In this document: positions 11,320-22,583 of the stretch, in pieces | How the letters are laid out: each line of letters begins with the position of its first letter | Numbering within the stretch: the first letter of the stretch is position 1 | NCBI GenBank assembly: GCA_001972305.1 | Contig: BDDD01001480.1 | Coordinates: forward strand, 74,256-138,255 | DNA: 64,000 nt | Source of the DNA: Cephalotus follicularis | Lineage: Eukaryota; Streptophyta; Magnoliopsida; Oxalidales; Cephalotaceae | Direction: 5' to 3' | Program-made: the position numbers and the translations under genes | The notes under the pieces: model-generated | What the model was told of the DNA's origin: nothing | Seen by the model: only the letters and a program-made list of their open reading frames with translations | Database searches by the model: none

Positions 11320-12558
11320 ATGACATCTTTTTCATATAGGAACAGAATGGACGGTCGGAGAAGACGCGGAAGGCGTGGGTTTGTTAACGAGAATGTTCCC
11401 GAGGGAATGAATGTTGGAGGAGACCCTATAGATGATGTTCCTCAAGGGGCTGCTAATGTGAATGAGCCAGGGGCAGCGCCCAGTGCGAGAGATCCATTGG
11501 ACCGCATCGCTGATTACTTTCAACAGCAGATGGCTGCCTATCAGCAACAGATGGCTGCTAATACAGCGAATATGGAGGAGATGCGGAGATTGTATGCCCA
11601 AGCTCAGCCTCAGTACATGGCTCCTGCTCATGGTGCATGTGATGACGGTAATCAGTTGGGGAGGGACCTTGAGAGGTTCATGAGACAGAATCCACCCAGT
11701 TTCAGAGGAGAGTTGGATGGTACCATTGCTGAAAGGTGGTTGCAGGATCTAGAAAAGATCTTTGATGTGATGAACTGTACAGATAACCAGAAATTAAAGT
11801 TTGCTGTGTACCGCCTATAGGGTGAGGCCATCCACTGGTGGGAGATGGTTAAGGCTAAGTGGGAGTCGACTGGACTCGATAGTACTTGGGAGGGGTTCCG
11901 GAAGGAGTTCCTCGATGCTTATGTGCCTCAACTTGAGCAAGAACGAAGGGAGACAGAGCTCCTGGAGATACGCCAAGGAGAAATGACTGTGGCGGAGTAT
12001 ACAGCAAGGTTTATGGAGCTAGCCAGACATTCCCCCTATCTGGTGGCTGATGATGAGAAAAAGATACAAAGGTTTTTGAAAGGTCTGCGATCGGATCTTC
12101 GGTCAAGGATCAGGGCTATGGAACTGGGGACCTTTGTGGAAGTCACTCAGAAGGCGAGGTTACTGGAGAGCATCACGAATGAAGACCGTGCTGAGAGGGT
12201 TCGCACACAGCGGAGCCAACAAGGCCCTACTCAGTTCAGGCCAGCGTCATCACAATGGCAAGGCAGTGATTCTCCGCCCAGATCATCTGAAAACCAACCT
12301 CAGCAGACTGCCACCCAAGGAACTCCTAGTCAGGGGAGTAATGTAAGGTCTGGGGTTTGTTTCCACTGTGGTCGTAGCGGTCATCGAGTGAAAGATTGTT
12401 GGGTAAAGAAAGGGTTGTGTTTGAAATGTGGAGCACCTGGTCATTTGGTGAGGGATTGTCCGGAGATTTCTATGGCAGTACCCACAAGATCTGCGGGCGA
12501 TAGTGGTGTTGTAGCTGGGCCTTCACAGCGAAGAGACACCGGCAAGGGCATCATGTGA
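11320..12558 (+). pseudogene. gag: gag of element A (one nonsense codon; no pol)
   Basis: This is one continuous frame of about 412 codons broken only by TAG at 11818-11820. The relatives read TGG there (YRLWGEA), so it is a single G-to-A change. An N-terminal basic stretch (MDGRRRRGRRG, Met at 11347) is followed by a coiled, Gln/Met-rich segment (YFQQQMAA). Then come the retrotransposon gag core (FMRQNPPSF...AERWLQDLEKIF...YRL) and two CCHC knuckles, CFHCGRSGHRVKDC and CLKCGAPGHLVRDC. The frame ends KGIM-stop exactly where B and C continue as KGRVYTLS into protease. It would form the particle and package RNA. An in-frame Met at 11320 is also conserved in B and C, so the start is uncertain by nine codons. 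Confidence 0.9.
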
Positions 12559-12834
12559 GGTAAAAGTCCTTACTTTTGTTTTAAGCATGAGTTTGATTTC
12601 TTTGCTTTTGTAAGTGACTTGTTGTTACCAATTAAAGTTGTTCTGGGTTTACGGACCGTCTGAGTTGTAAGTAAACTGTTTAGGAGGACCAACTCCTTGT
12701 AAGGGCTGTAAGCGAAAATGAACCATACACGGTTGTGGGCCGTGAACAGACGGGGGGAATCGTGAAGGAGAAAATGCGAGAGCGTTGTTCTCATTTGTCC
12801 TGGTGTTGTTTTAATTTCGAGGACAAAATTCCTT
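12559..12834 (+). other. Short non-coding tail between gag and 3' LTR of A
   Basis: These 276 bp take the place of the whole pol region and show no protease, reverse transcriptase or integrase motif. The same tail is present antisense in A' (about 2267-2540). The loss of pol therefore predates both copies and is a family trait. Confidence 0.75.
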
Positions 12835-12848
12835 GAAAAAGGGGTGGA
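12835..12848 (+). other. Polypurine tract of element A
   Basis: GAAAAAGGGGTGGA directly precedes the TG of the 3' LTR at 12849. It is the expected plus-strand primer. Confidence 0.88.
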
Positions 12849-13619
12849 TGTAACGCCCGGGGTTTTCGTTAAGGTGTAATGTTACATTTCTAATGTAATT
12901 TTACACGTTGAGATAATGAGGATTGTGTTTTTCTCCTTTGGTGTGTTGGAAGTTGAAAGAAAAAGTGTGTTAGTGTGTTTTTGTACAGGGGGCAGCCGAC
13001 TGCCACAGGGAGGCAGCCGACTGGACTCCCCTGGTGAAGGCAGCAGCCAGCTGCTGTGAGGAAGCAGACGGCTGGTGTGGGTGTCGGCAGAAAAAGTCGA
13101 CTGCCAAGTCATGGCAGCCGACTACCAGGCGCCAGACAGCCCACGTGCTATCAGCCTTGGGATGATAAAAGTGGGGGTTGTGGCTTATTTGGGTAGATGG
13201 CAGAGAGGGGGGCCGGGTTCCACTCTTAAAAACACAAGTTTTCCTCTCCAAATCTCCATCTTTCTCAGTGGATTCAAGAGTGTTTGGGAGTAGAGAAAAT
13301 AGAGTGAAAGTGTGTGTGTTGTGGATATAAGGAGTTTGTGTTGAAACCGGAAGCTTGGAGGCTGGACCAGTGGAGGAACCGGACCAGTGGGGGCTGCTTG
13401 ACGGGCTTAGGAGTGCAAGGACCTCGGATTCGGGACTCAAAGAGGTGGATTTTAACTCCTAACTTGGAGTTCTAAGGCAGGGGAAAGCTATAATTGTGAT
13501 TTAAAGTCATTTATAATGATGTGCATGAGTGAAATGCATATGTTATACTGTGATAAAGCATGAAGGTGTGTTGTGGTGATAGTGCTTTGTGGTTTGATTG
13601 GTTTAAAGTGGATTGAGCA
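12849..13619 (+). repeat. 3' LTR of element A, left part
   Basis: The segment starts TGTAACGCCCGGGG and follows the 5' LTR closely, including the outer decamer array (12990-13120). At 13619 element B interrupts it. The target GAGCA is at 13615-13619 and is repeated at 22579-22583. Confidence 0.92.
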
Positions 13620-16145
13620 TGTCACACCCCGTATTCCATTCACGTATAATGCACCAGCATATGTGGTGATATCAGAAATAAGCATAAATAATATTCCAGC
13701 ACAATTCATAAATAAATTTGCGGAAGCATTCGATAAGCCGGAATATAATACAAGTCACCCGCATGCATCCCATACTACGTACGGGCAATTCGATCGTTGC
13801 AATATAAGTGGTAGTGATGTTAAATAACATCAAACTGTGTGCACTATATGGTGGTAACATATACAATTCAGTAACGGTACCAAACAGTAGCAATTCGATC
13901 AATGTTATGCAATTCTACCCAGAACAGTCGGCTGCCCTCAAGATTAGCCGGCTGTTTAGGTTGTGTAGTCGACTGCTTTGCCTTGGCAGTCGACTGGATA
14001 GGTTGAGTAATTGACTGTAATTGTTGACAGTCGACTGCCTCTGCCCAGAAAATGCAGGCAGTGGTATGTCATGCAATGAAATTTCGATTTCCAATCAATT
14101 TCAATACATGTAGCATGTAGAAAATAGACATACACAATATGCATACTATATCTTCTATAACATATCATTACCCCTAACTCAAATTGTTTTCCCAAGATCA
14201 ATTGAGTTTGATCTTTCCCTTTGAGTTCCAAGTCACTTTCACCAACAATCTTTCAATCCAGCAAGTTCAATCTATGTATGCATGTTTTATGGACACATGC
14301 ATTAGTACCAGTAGGTTTCAGTAACACTAACAATAGCTTCAACACTAGTTCATTGAGTCTTAACATCACTCTTACCAATTTACCACTTTCTCTTTGAACT
14401 TTATGCCAAATCTCATTAAATTTCGGGTTCATGGATCTTACTTATTTTGACAGAAGTTGCATTTATATTTAGGATACCAGTAAGCATATTCATGACATTA
14501 ACAACAACTAAAATCCATTCTAAAGGTTATAGTCACCAATTCTACTTGATCCAATCACTACTTCCCATTTCAATTCAAAAGGTTGTTAATTCTAATCCAT
14601 TAACAGAAGATATTTAATCATTCTCCTAGTTGTATCATCATCATAACCACAGAGAATTCGGGTTGAGAACTTACCAAGAGTCCAAAGCTTCAAAATTCCT
14701 TCTTGGAGCTCTCTAATTCATCCAATGTAAACTCCAATGATCCCTCTCTTCACTTAGTGTTTCTAACACTCATTTCACCATTCAATCAGCTGATATAAGG
14801 TCAAAAGACTGTTAAATTCGTCAGATTCCTTCTATGTCACATGCACTCACATTTCACTCTTTCTTTTCCATCACATGCATCCCTCTCTTCACTTTTCTCT
14901 CATTGTTAATCAATTTGTAGGTTGTAGATCTGCAGAGAACATGCAAACATTCACTTTTGCATGTTCTGGAAGATGGTGAAACGCATGTGCCTCCTACCCA
15001 TCTGTCATTCTTGTCCCTGCACATGCCAGGAACCTGTCCTGGGCAATTCCAGTCGACTGGCTATAGTGGGCAGTCGACTGCCTTCCTCACGTGGCAAACA
15101 GTCGACTGTTGCCCTGTGATAGTCGGCTGTTTGGGCTGGTTTAGGGTTACCAGTAGGTTTCAGTAACACTAACAATAGCTTCAACACTAGTTCATTGAGT
15201 CTTAACATCACTCTTACCAATTTACCACTTTCTCTTTGAACTTTATGCCAAATCTCATTAAATTTCGGGTTCATGGATCTTACTTATTTTGACAGAAGTT
15301 GCATTTATATTTAGGATACCAGTAAGCATATTCATGACATTAACAACAACTAAAATCCATTCTAAAGGTTATAGTCACCAATTCTACTTGATCCAATCAC
15401 TACTTCCCATTTCAATTCAAAAGGTTGTTAATTCTAATCCATTAACAGAAGATATTTAATCATTCTCCTAGTTGTATCATCATCATAACCACAGAGAATT
15501 CGGGTTGAGAACTTACCAAGAGTCCAAAGCTTCAAAATTCCTTCTTGGAGCTCTCTAATTCATCCAATGTAAACTCCAATGATCCCTCTCTTCACTTAGT
15601 GTTTCTAACACTCATTTCACCATTCAATCAGCTGATATAAGGTCAAAAGACTGTTAAATTCGTCAGATTCCTTCTATGTCACATGCACTCACATTTCACT
15701 CTTTCTTTTCCATCACATGCATCCCTCTCTTCACTTTTCTCTCATTGTTAATCAATTTGTAGGTTGTAGATCTGCAGAGAACATGCAAACATTCACTTTT
15801 GCATGTTCTGGAAGATGGTGAAACGCATGTGCCTCCTACCCATCTGTCATTCTTGTCCCTGCACATGCCAGGAACCTGTCCTGGGCAATTCCAGTCGACT
15901 GGCTATAGTGGGCAGTCGACTGCCTTCCTCACGTGGCAAACAGTCGACTGTTGCCCTGTGATAGTCGGCTGTTTGGGCTGGTTTAGGGTTTCTTAATCTT
16001 TGATACTTCTCCAATTGCACATCCATTCATCCCAAGCATATACCAATCGTAAAAATCAATATAATTGGACAATTAACTCAATTAAAATGTATATTTTATT
16101 TCAAAATGGGATCAATATACATTAATTGAAGTTACAGTTATTACA
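13620..16145 (-). repeat. 3' LTR of B, with an 842-bp tandem duplication
   Basis: On the plus strand it starts TGTCACACCCCG and ends ATTACA. Units 14307-15148 and 15149-15990 look identical base for base where I compared them, including a variant (GATAGTCGG) not shared with the other LTR. Decamers start at 13925, 13945, 13966, 13987, 14008 and 14028, with more near 15050-15130 and 15893-15970. After about 13786 it diverges from the right LTR, so R/U5 sequence present at 20350-21260 is missing. Confidence 0.85.
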
Positions 16146-16160
16146 TTCCCCCCTCCTTAA
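16146..16160 (-). other. Polypurine tract of element B
   Basis: Minus-strand purine run TTAAGGAGGGGGGAA next to the 3' LTR. Confidence 0.85.
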
Positions 16161-16191
16161 AGAAAATTCGTCCTCGAATTTAGCCCTTACA

Positions 16192-19100
16192 TTACATTCC
16201 GAACAAGTGGGGAAATGTTTCCTTCATTTCATCCTCACGCTCCCACGTAGCTTCCTCAGCTCCGTGAAAACGCCACAGCACTTTGACCATAGGGATGGTC
16301 TTGTTTCTCAGAACCTTTTCCATTCGGTCAACAATCCTCGTCGGCCTTTCTTCATAAGTCAATCTAGGACTAACGAATCCAGGGTCGTAGCTCAAAATGT
16401 GAGATGGGTCGGGCACGTATTTCCGTAACATGGAAACATGAAATACGTTATGTACGTCCGACAAACTAGGCGGTAGTGCAATCTGGTATGCTACCTCCCC
16501 CACTCTTTCCAGTATCTCGTAAGGTCCAATATACCTTGGAGCTAACTTCCCTTTGAGGCCAAAACGGTGTATCCCCTTCGAAGGCGAAATCTTCAAGAAA
16601 ACATGATCTCCCTTCCCGAACTCTAGTTTCCTTCTCTTGCTATCGGCGTAACTCTTCTGCCGACTCTGCGCAGCTAGCAGTCTTTTCTTGATCATCTCTA
16701 CTTTAACAGTGGTTTCTTGTACCAAGTCCGGTCCAAGCACTTGTCTCTCACCTACTTCGTCCCAGCAAATAGGTGATCTGCATTTTCTCCCGTATAAAGC
16801 TTCATACGGAGCCATTCCAATGCTGGTGTGGAAACTGTTATTATAGGAGAACTCAATCAGTGCTAGATGATCCTCCCAACTCCCAGCAAAATCAATCATA
16901 CAAGCCCGTAACATACCCTCCAGAGTCTGGATAGTACGCTCGGACTGTCCGTCAGTCTGTGGATGAAATGCAGTGCTGAAATTTAAGGTTGTTCCCATAG
17001 CTACTTGGAACTTCTTCCAGAACCTTGAAGTAAATCTAGCATCACGGACACAAACAATACTGACCGGCACCCCATGCAATCTCACTATCTCCCGGATATA
17101 CAATCGAGCAAGCTTCTCGATAGAATATGTCATGTTTATCGGAAGAAAGTGTGCGAACTTAGTAAGTCTGTCCACAACAACCCACACTGCCTCATGTTGA
17201 TTACGTGACCGCGGTAATCCCGACACAAAGTCCATGGTCACATGCTCCCATTTCCATTCAACCACTGGTAGCGATTGTAGCAGTCCCGCATTTTTCTGAT
17301 GTTCAGCCTTCACTCTCTGACAGATCAAACATCTTGCTACATATTCAGCAATTTCTCTCTTCATACCATTCCACCAGTAATTCTTCTTCAGGTCGTGCCA
17401 CATCTTGGAACTTCCTGGGTGAACACTGTATCTCGATTTATGAGCTTGTTGTAATAACTCATTCTTGATACTCTCATCATCCGAAACACATATCCTCCCT
17501 CGGAACCTCAATATGCCATCGGTATGAATGGAGAACTCAGAATCAGTGTCTAGGTTCTCACGAATACTCCACAATTCAGCGTCACTGTACTGAGCAGTCA
17601 GANNNNNNNNNNNNNNNNNNNNNNNNNNNNNNNNNNNNNNNNNNNNNNNNNNNNNNNNNNNNNNNNNNNNNNNNNNNNNTGACCTAAGAAAGTCACATGA
17701 TCCAGCCAAAATTCGCACTTGCTGAATTTGGCGTACAACTGTTCCTTCCGTAGTGTCTGCAATACAATTCGCAAATGCTGCATGTGTTCCTCCATGTTCT
17801 TTGAGTAGATCAAGATGTCGTCCAGGAATATCACGACAAATTGGTCAAGATAAGGTTGGAACACTCTGTTCATCAGACACATAAAGGCTGCAGGAGCATT
17901 AGCCAAACCAAATGGCAGTATCAGAAATTCGTAATGCCCATATCTGGTTCAAAATGCGGTTTTCTCCACATCACCTTCTCTGATCCTCAACTGATGGTAA
18001 CCTGTTCTCAGGTCAAGTTTGGAGTATACACTTGAGCCTTGCACTTGGTCGAACAACTCCTCAATATGTGGCAGACGATATTTATTCTTTACCGTCACTT
18101 GGTACAGTAGCCTGCAATCAATGCATAGCCGTATCGATCCATCCTTCTTCTTCACAAACAAAACCGATGCGCCCCACGGTGATACACTCGGTCTGATAAA
18201 TCCTTTGTCAAGATAATCTTGCAGTTGAACTTTCAACTCCTTCAGTTCAGTAGGAGCCATTCGGTATGGTGATCTAGATATAGGAGCAGTTCCAGGTAAC
18301 AACTCAATGCTGAACTCGATATCTCTCTCCGGTGGCAACGAAGTGAGTTCATCTGGAAACACATCAGGAAAATCACATACAACAGGCACTTGTTCAATAC
18401 TGGGCGTACCTTTTGTATGATCAATCACATACGCCAAATAGCCTTCGCATCCTTGCTTGAGATATTTCTGTGCTCGTGTATATGAAATGATCGGAGCAGC
18501 AACATTCTTCTCTCTGATAAACTTGCACTCAGTCCCATCTTGCAGATAAAATGTCATCATCTTGTTGTAGCAATCAACACAAGCATGATGAGCATACAGT
18601 CAATCCATCCCCAAGATTACATCAAAATCTCGAATAGGTAACACTATCAAGTCAGCGAATAGTTCAATCCCAGCTATCACGATTTCACAGTCTTTCATAA
18701 CAGTATCAGATAAAAGACAAGTACCCGCAGGAGTACTCACTTCCAAAACATATGATAGCCTAGAAGTAATGCCATGCAAATTGCAAACAAATTCAGATGC
18801 AATGAATGAATGCGTTGCACCAGGGTCAATCAATACATGAGCTAGTATGTCAGATATGTAAATAGTACCTCCCACAACAGTAGTAGATTCTGGCATATCA
18901 TCTTTAGATAAGGTATAGACTCTACCTTTCATGATCCCCTTTTCGGTGTCTCTTCGCGGTTGAGCCGCCACAACACTACCACTAGCACCAGCATTCCCTT
19001 GTTGGCCGCGCACTTGTTCCCTAATCATTGGGCAATTCATCAGTATGTGATCTTGTAAGCCACACTTCAAGCACTTTCCCGTCTTCTTCCAACACTCAGA

Positions 19101-20111
19101 CTCATCATGATTTGGACGACCGCAAAAAGTACATCCTTTAGAGTTCTGTTGGCCACTTCGGTTAGGAGTTCTTGATCGAAAATTGTTGCGTCGAAAACCT
19201 CCTTGATTCTTATTTCCAGACTTTGCAGAACCAGCAGGTTTGTTGTTACCCTGTCTTTGTGACTGTGTTGGTCTCAATTGAGTACGAGACCGCTCTATCC
19301 TTCTGTCATTTGCATCGGACTCCAGAATCCTAGCTCCCTCAGCAATATCAACAAAAGATGTTAGCTGCAATAGTAATAACTTAGATCGGATATCCGGACG
19401 AAGGCCTTTCAGGAACCTTCGGATCTTTCTGGGTTCACCCTCTACAAGATAGGGCATGTGTCGAGCTAACTCCACAAAACGGGTCTGGTATTGAGCTACC
19501 GTCATATCACCTTGACGTAACTCCATCAATTCTGTCTCTCTCCTGTCTCGTTCCATCTGTGGAACATAAGCTGCAGAGAACTCTGATTGAAATCGGTCCC
19601 AAGTTCTGTCCAGATTTTGAGATTCCCACTTTGCTTCAACCATTTCCCACCAATGAGTAGCTTCACCCCATAGGCGGTACGCAGCAAAGGAAATCTTCTG
19701 TTCATCGGTACATCTCAGGGCGTCAAATATCCTCTCCATGTCTCTCATCCATCGCTCAGCTACATTGGCATCCAACTCTCCCAAGAATGTAGGAGGATTC
19801 TGCCTCATGAACCGTTCTAGATCTCTGCCAAAATCACCGACATGATTGACTTCTGGAACACACTGTTGGGCTTGAGTAGCCTCATACATCTTTCTCATCT
19901 GCTCCATGTGTGCAGCATTGGCTTGGATTTGTTGTTGGAAGAGATCAGCCATGCGTTCGAAGTTACTCCTCTCATCGTGGACTGGAGGGGCATTCACTTC
20001 AGGGGCATTCTCGTGAACAGGCGGGGCCTCGTTCCCCTCGTCAGCTCTATGCCTTCCACGTCCACCTCTCCTTCGATCCATTTTGTTTCCTAAATGGAAT
20101 GACAAAATCAT
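16192..20111 (-). pseudogene. gag-pol: gag-protease-RT-(gap)-integrase-chromodomain polyprotein of element B
   Basis: Gag starts at Met 20081 (MDRRRGGRGR) or the in-frame Met 20111. It has a core (FMRQNPPTF...YRLWGEATHWWE) and knuckles CTFCGRPNHDESEC and CLKCGLQDHILMNC. Protease has DPGATHSFIASEF. RT has [10 protein letters not shown] and FLDDILIYS. After the gap, integrase shows the H/H/C/C zinc finger (CLICQ) and TMDF and QTDGQSERT motifs. The tail VLWRFHGAEEATWERED...PHLF resembles the Tekay chromodomain. Two nonsense codons lie in an otherwise single frame: 18600-18602 (GMD-stop-LYAH, Trp expected) and 17949-17951 (TGA for CGA). The second integrase Asp is Val (SIVCVRDARF where SDRD is usual). 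Confidence 0.93.
17603..17679. other. Assembly gap (77 N) inside pol of B
   Basis: The gap falls between the end of the RT palm (HVTFLG) and the region before integrase (LTAQYSDAELW). In relatives about 240-260 residues (RT thumb and RNase H) lie there. The stated 77 bases are therefore far too few unless the element has a deletion. Frames on the two sides differ by the stated length. Confidence 0.9.
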
Positions 20112-20172
20112 TAGGAAACATTTTTTACTTAATTTCCGAGAAACTTATCCCAGCTTAGCATATATGGAATAT

Positions 20173-20184
20173 GCTCTGATACCA
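20173..20184 (-). other. Primer binding site of element B (tRNA-iMet)
   Basis: The minus strand reads TGGTATCAGAGC, 4 bases from the 5' LTR end at 20189. Confidence 0.92.
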
Positions 20185-20188
20185 TGCT

Positions 20189-22578
20189 TGTCACACCCCG
20201 TATTCCATTCACGTATAATGGACCAGCATATGTGGTGATATCAGAAATAAGCATAAATAATATTCCAGCACAATTCATAAATAAATTTGCGGAAGCATTC
20301 GATAAGCCGAAATATAATACAAGTTACCCGAACGCATCCCATACTACGTACGGGCATACAACAATTATCCTTACATAAAAGGAAGTACAACATAACGAGG
20401 TATGAACCGTTCAATTTCAATTACAGTACAACATCATAAATAACAACCTTAAAAATAACAAAAGAAGCTCTCCAAGCTTCAGCAGCAGTCTCCAAATATC
20501 CTTGCTTAATCTGAAATTGTAGGGGTTAGTCGTTGTCTTCACTTGGCTAAGTAGACAGATAATGTATGATAAGGAATATATGTATGCAATAGGTATGACA
20601 GTTTATATCAAAATAACATTTAAATGAGCCAATATACAAGCAATCATGCCGAGTGGCCATAAACAATCCATATGCAAGAATACCGCACAAGGGTACAATC
20701 AATTCATCCCTCACTTGGGAGTCACATGTCTCTAACTCCTAGCACCAACTGTGCACCACCTAATTATCACCCTACACTCCGAAGATGATAGATAAGGTAA
20801 CACTTACTACCGGTGTTGGCGGGTAGTTTAACAATCAATCTCTGTATTGTAGAACACTTGGGTGATACTCTGGCCAACTCCTGGCACCCAGAATCACATT
20901 CCGTAGTCAGCGACATCCTCCGTCACTCAACCACAGCAATCATAGACAATCAATACAAGCATTTCAATAATAATATTACATATATCAGCAATATGAAATA
21001 GAAAGTAATTTTCTTTAGAAAACAATGACAAGTCACTTATCGTACATCTCTTCGGAGGAAAACGATATCAATTCAATAATGGTTTCTAGTTTGGGAAACA
21101 AAACAGTAGGTACCTCTCATATAGGAGGAAAATCAGTAGTTCACTTAAAATGATAGTTGATATCATGGTTTTAAACACCATTTTAAATGGAAACTATTAT
21201 TTACAAGAGCTACTGATTGTGATATTGATACTAAATATGCTGCTGTCATATTAGTATAAACTGTTTTGGGTTCTTTGAAACTGGAGTCATTCCGGTTACT
21301 AAGTCCATTGCAAACTCTTTCTCTTAATCAAGTGGTATGCCCGACATATTTTCGGGAAACACCTCCATAAAATCCTTAACCATGTGAACATCTTCCATCT
21401 TCATCCTTTCTTCCTTAGTACTATATCTTCCATAACATATCATTACCCCTACCTCAAATTGCTTTCCCAAGATCAATTGAGTTTGATCTTTCCCTTTGAG
21501 TTCCAAGTCACTTTCACCAACAATCTTTCAATCCAGCAAGTTCAATCTATGTATGCATGTTTTATGGACACATGCATTAGTACCAGTAGGTTTCAGTAAC
21601 ACTAACAATAGCTTCAACACTAGTTCATTGAGTCTTAACATCACTCTTACCAATTTACCACTTTCTCTTTGAACTCTATGCCAAATCTCATTAAATTTCG
21701 GGTTCATGGATCTTACTTGTTTTGACAGAAGTTGCATTTATATTTAGGATACCAGTAAGCATATTCATGACATTAACAACAACTAAAATCCATTCTAGAG
21801 GTTATAGTCACCAATTCTACTTGATCCAATCACTACTTCCCATTTCAATTCAAAAGGTTATTAATTCTAATCCATTAACAGAAGATATTTAATCATTCTC
21901 CTAGTCGTATCATCATCATAACCATAGAGAATTCGGGTTGAGAACTTACCAAGATTCCAAAGCTTCAAAATTCCTTCTTGGAGCTCTCTAATTCATCCAA
22001 TGCAAGCTCCAATGATCCCTCTCTTCACTTAGTGTTTCTAACACTCATTTCACCATTCAATCAGCTGATATAAGGTCAAAAGTCTGTTAAATTCGTCAGA
22101 TTCCTTCTAAGTCACATGCACTCACATTTCACTCTTTCTTTTCCATCACATGCATCCCTCTCTTCACTTTTCTCTCATTGTTAATCAATTTGTAGGTTGT
22201 AGATTTGCAGAGAACATGCAAACATTCACTTTTGCATGTTCTGGCAGATGGTGAAACACATGTGCCTCCTACCCATCTGTCATTCTTGTCCCTGCACATG
22301 CCAGGAACCTGTCCTGGGCAATTCCAGTCGACTGGCTATAGTGGGAAGTCGACTGCCTTCCTCACGTGGCAAACAGTCGACTGTTGCCCTGTGACAGTCG
22401 GCTGTTTGGGCTGGTTTAGGGTTTCTTAATCTTTGATACTTCTCCAATTGCACATCCATTCATCCCAAGCATATACCAATCGTAGAAATCAATATAATTG
22501 GACAATTAACTCAATTAAAATGTATATTTTATTTCAAAATGGGATCAATATACATTAATTGAAGTTATGGTTATTACA
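20189..22578 (-). repeat. 5' LTR of B
   Basis: It runs from TGTCACACCCCG to GGTTATTACA on the plus strand, 2390 bp. It keeps the hairpins GAAGCT-CTCCA-AGCTTC (20465-20481) and GCCA-ACTCC-TGGC (20873-20885). The outer decamer array is at about 22325-22405. The inner decamer array seen in the left LTR is replaced by a pol-like fragment (21265-21425). Confidence 0.88.
21265..21425 (-). pseudogene. Foreign Gypsy pol fragment inside the 5' LTR of B
   Basis: The minus-strand translation reads MEDVHMVKDFMEVFPENM, SGIPLD, a stop, then EKEFAMDLVTGMTPVSK. This is the protease-RT linker region of Gypsy pol (compare [20 protein letters not shown] in B itself). It differs clearly from the pol of B, so it came from another element, by gene conversion or template switching. 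The left LTR has normal LTR sequence and a decamer array here. Confidence 0.75.
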
Positions 22579-22583
22579 GAGCA

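Larger units (their letters stand above)
13620..22578 (-). mobile_element. Element B: antisense Tekay chromovirus nested in the 3' LTR of A
   Basis: A complete element in outline. The 3' LTR is 13620-16145, the purine tract 16146-16160, gag-pro-pol 16192-20111, the primer site 20173-20184 and the 5' LTR 20189-22578. The perfect 5-bp target duplication is GAGCA. Its LTRs now differ greatly: the left has an 842-bp tandem duplication and lacks part of R/U5, and the right carries a pol fragment. It is non-functional because of nonsense codons and an integrase active-site change. The lineage call rests on the chromodomain-like C-terminus, the primer site and LTR length. Confidence 0.92.

Noticed and set aside
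14957-15166. Small frames repeated at 14957, 15799 and 22205
   Set aside because: They are three copies of one LTR B segment (two from the 842-bp duplication), not genes.
17603-17718. A Met at 17718 as the start of a separate integrase gene
   Set aside because: The frame is only open because it enters the N run. Integrase is part of one polyprotein and its coding sequence continues from beyond the gap.
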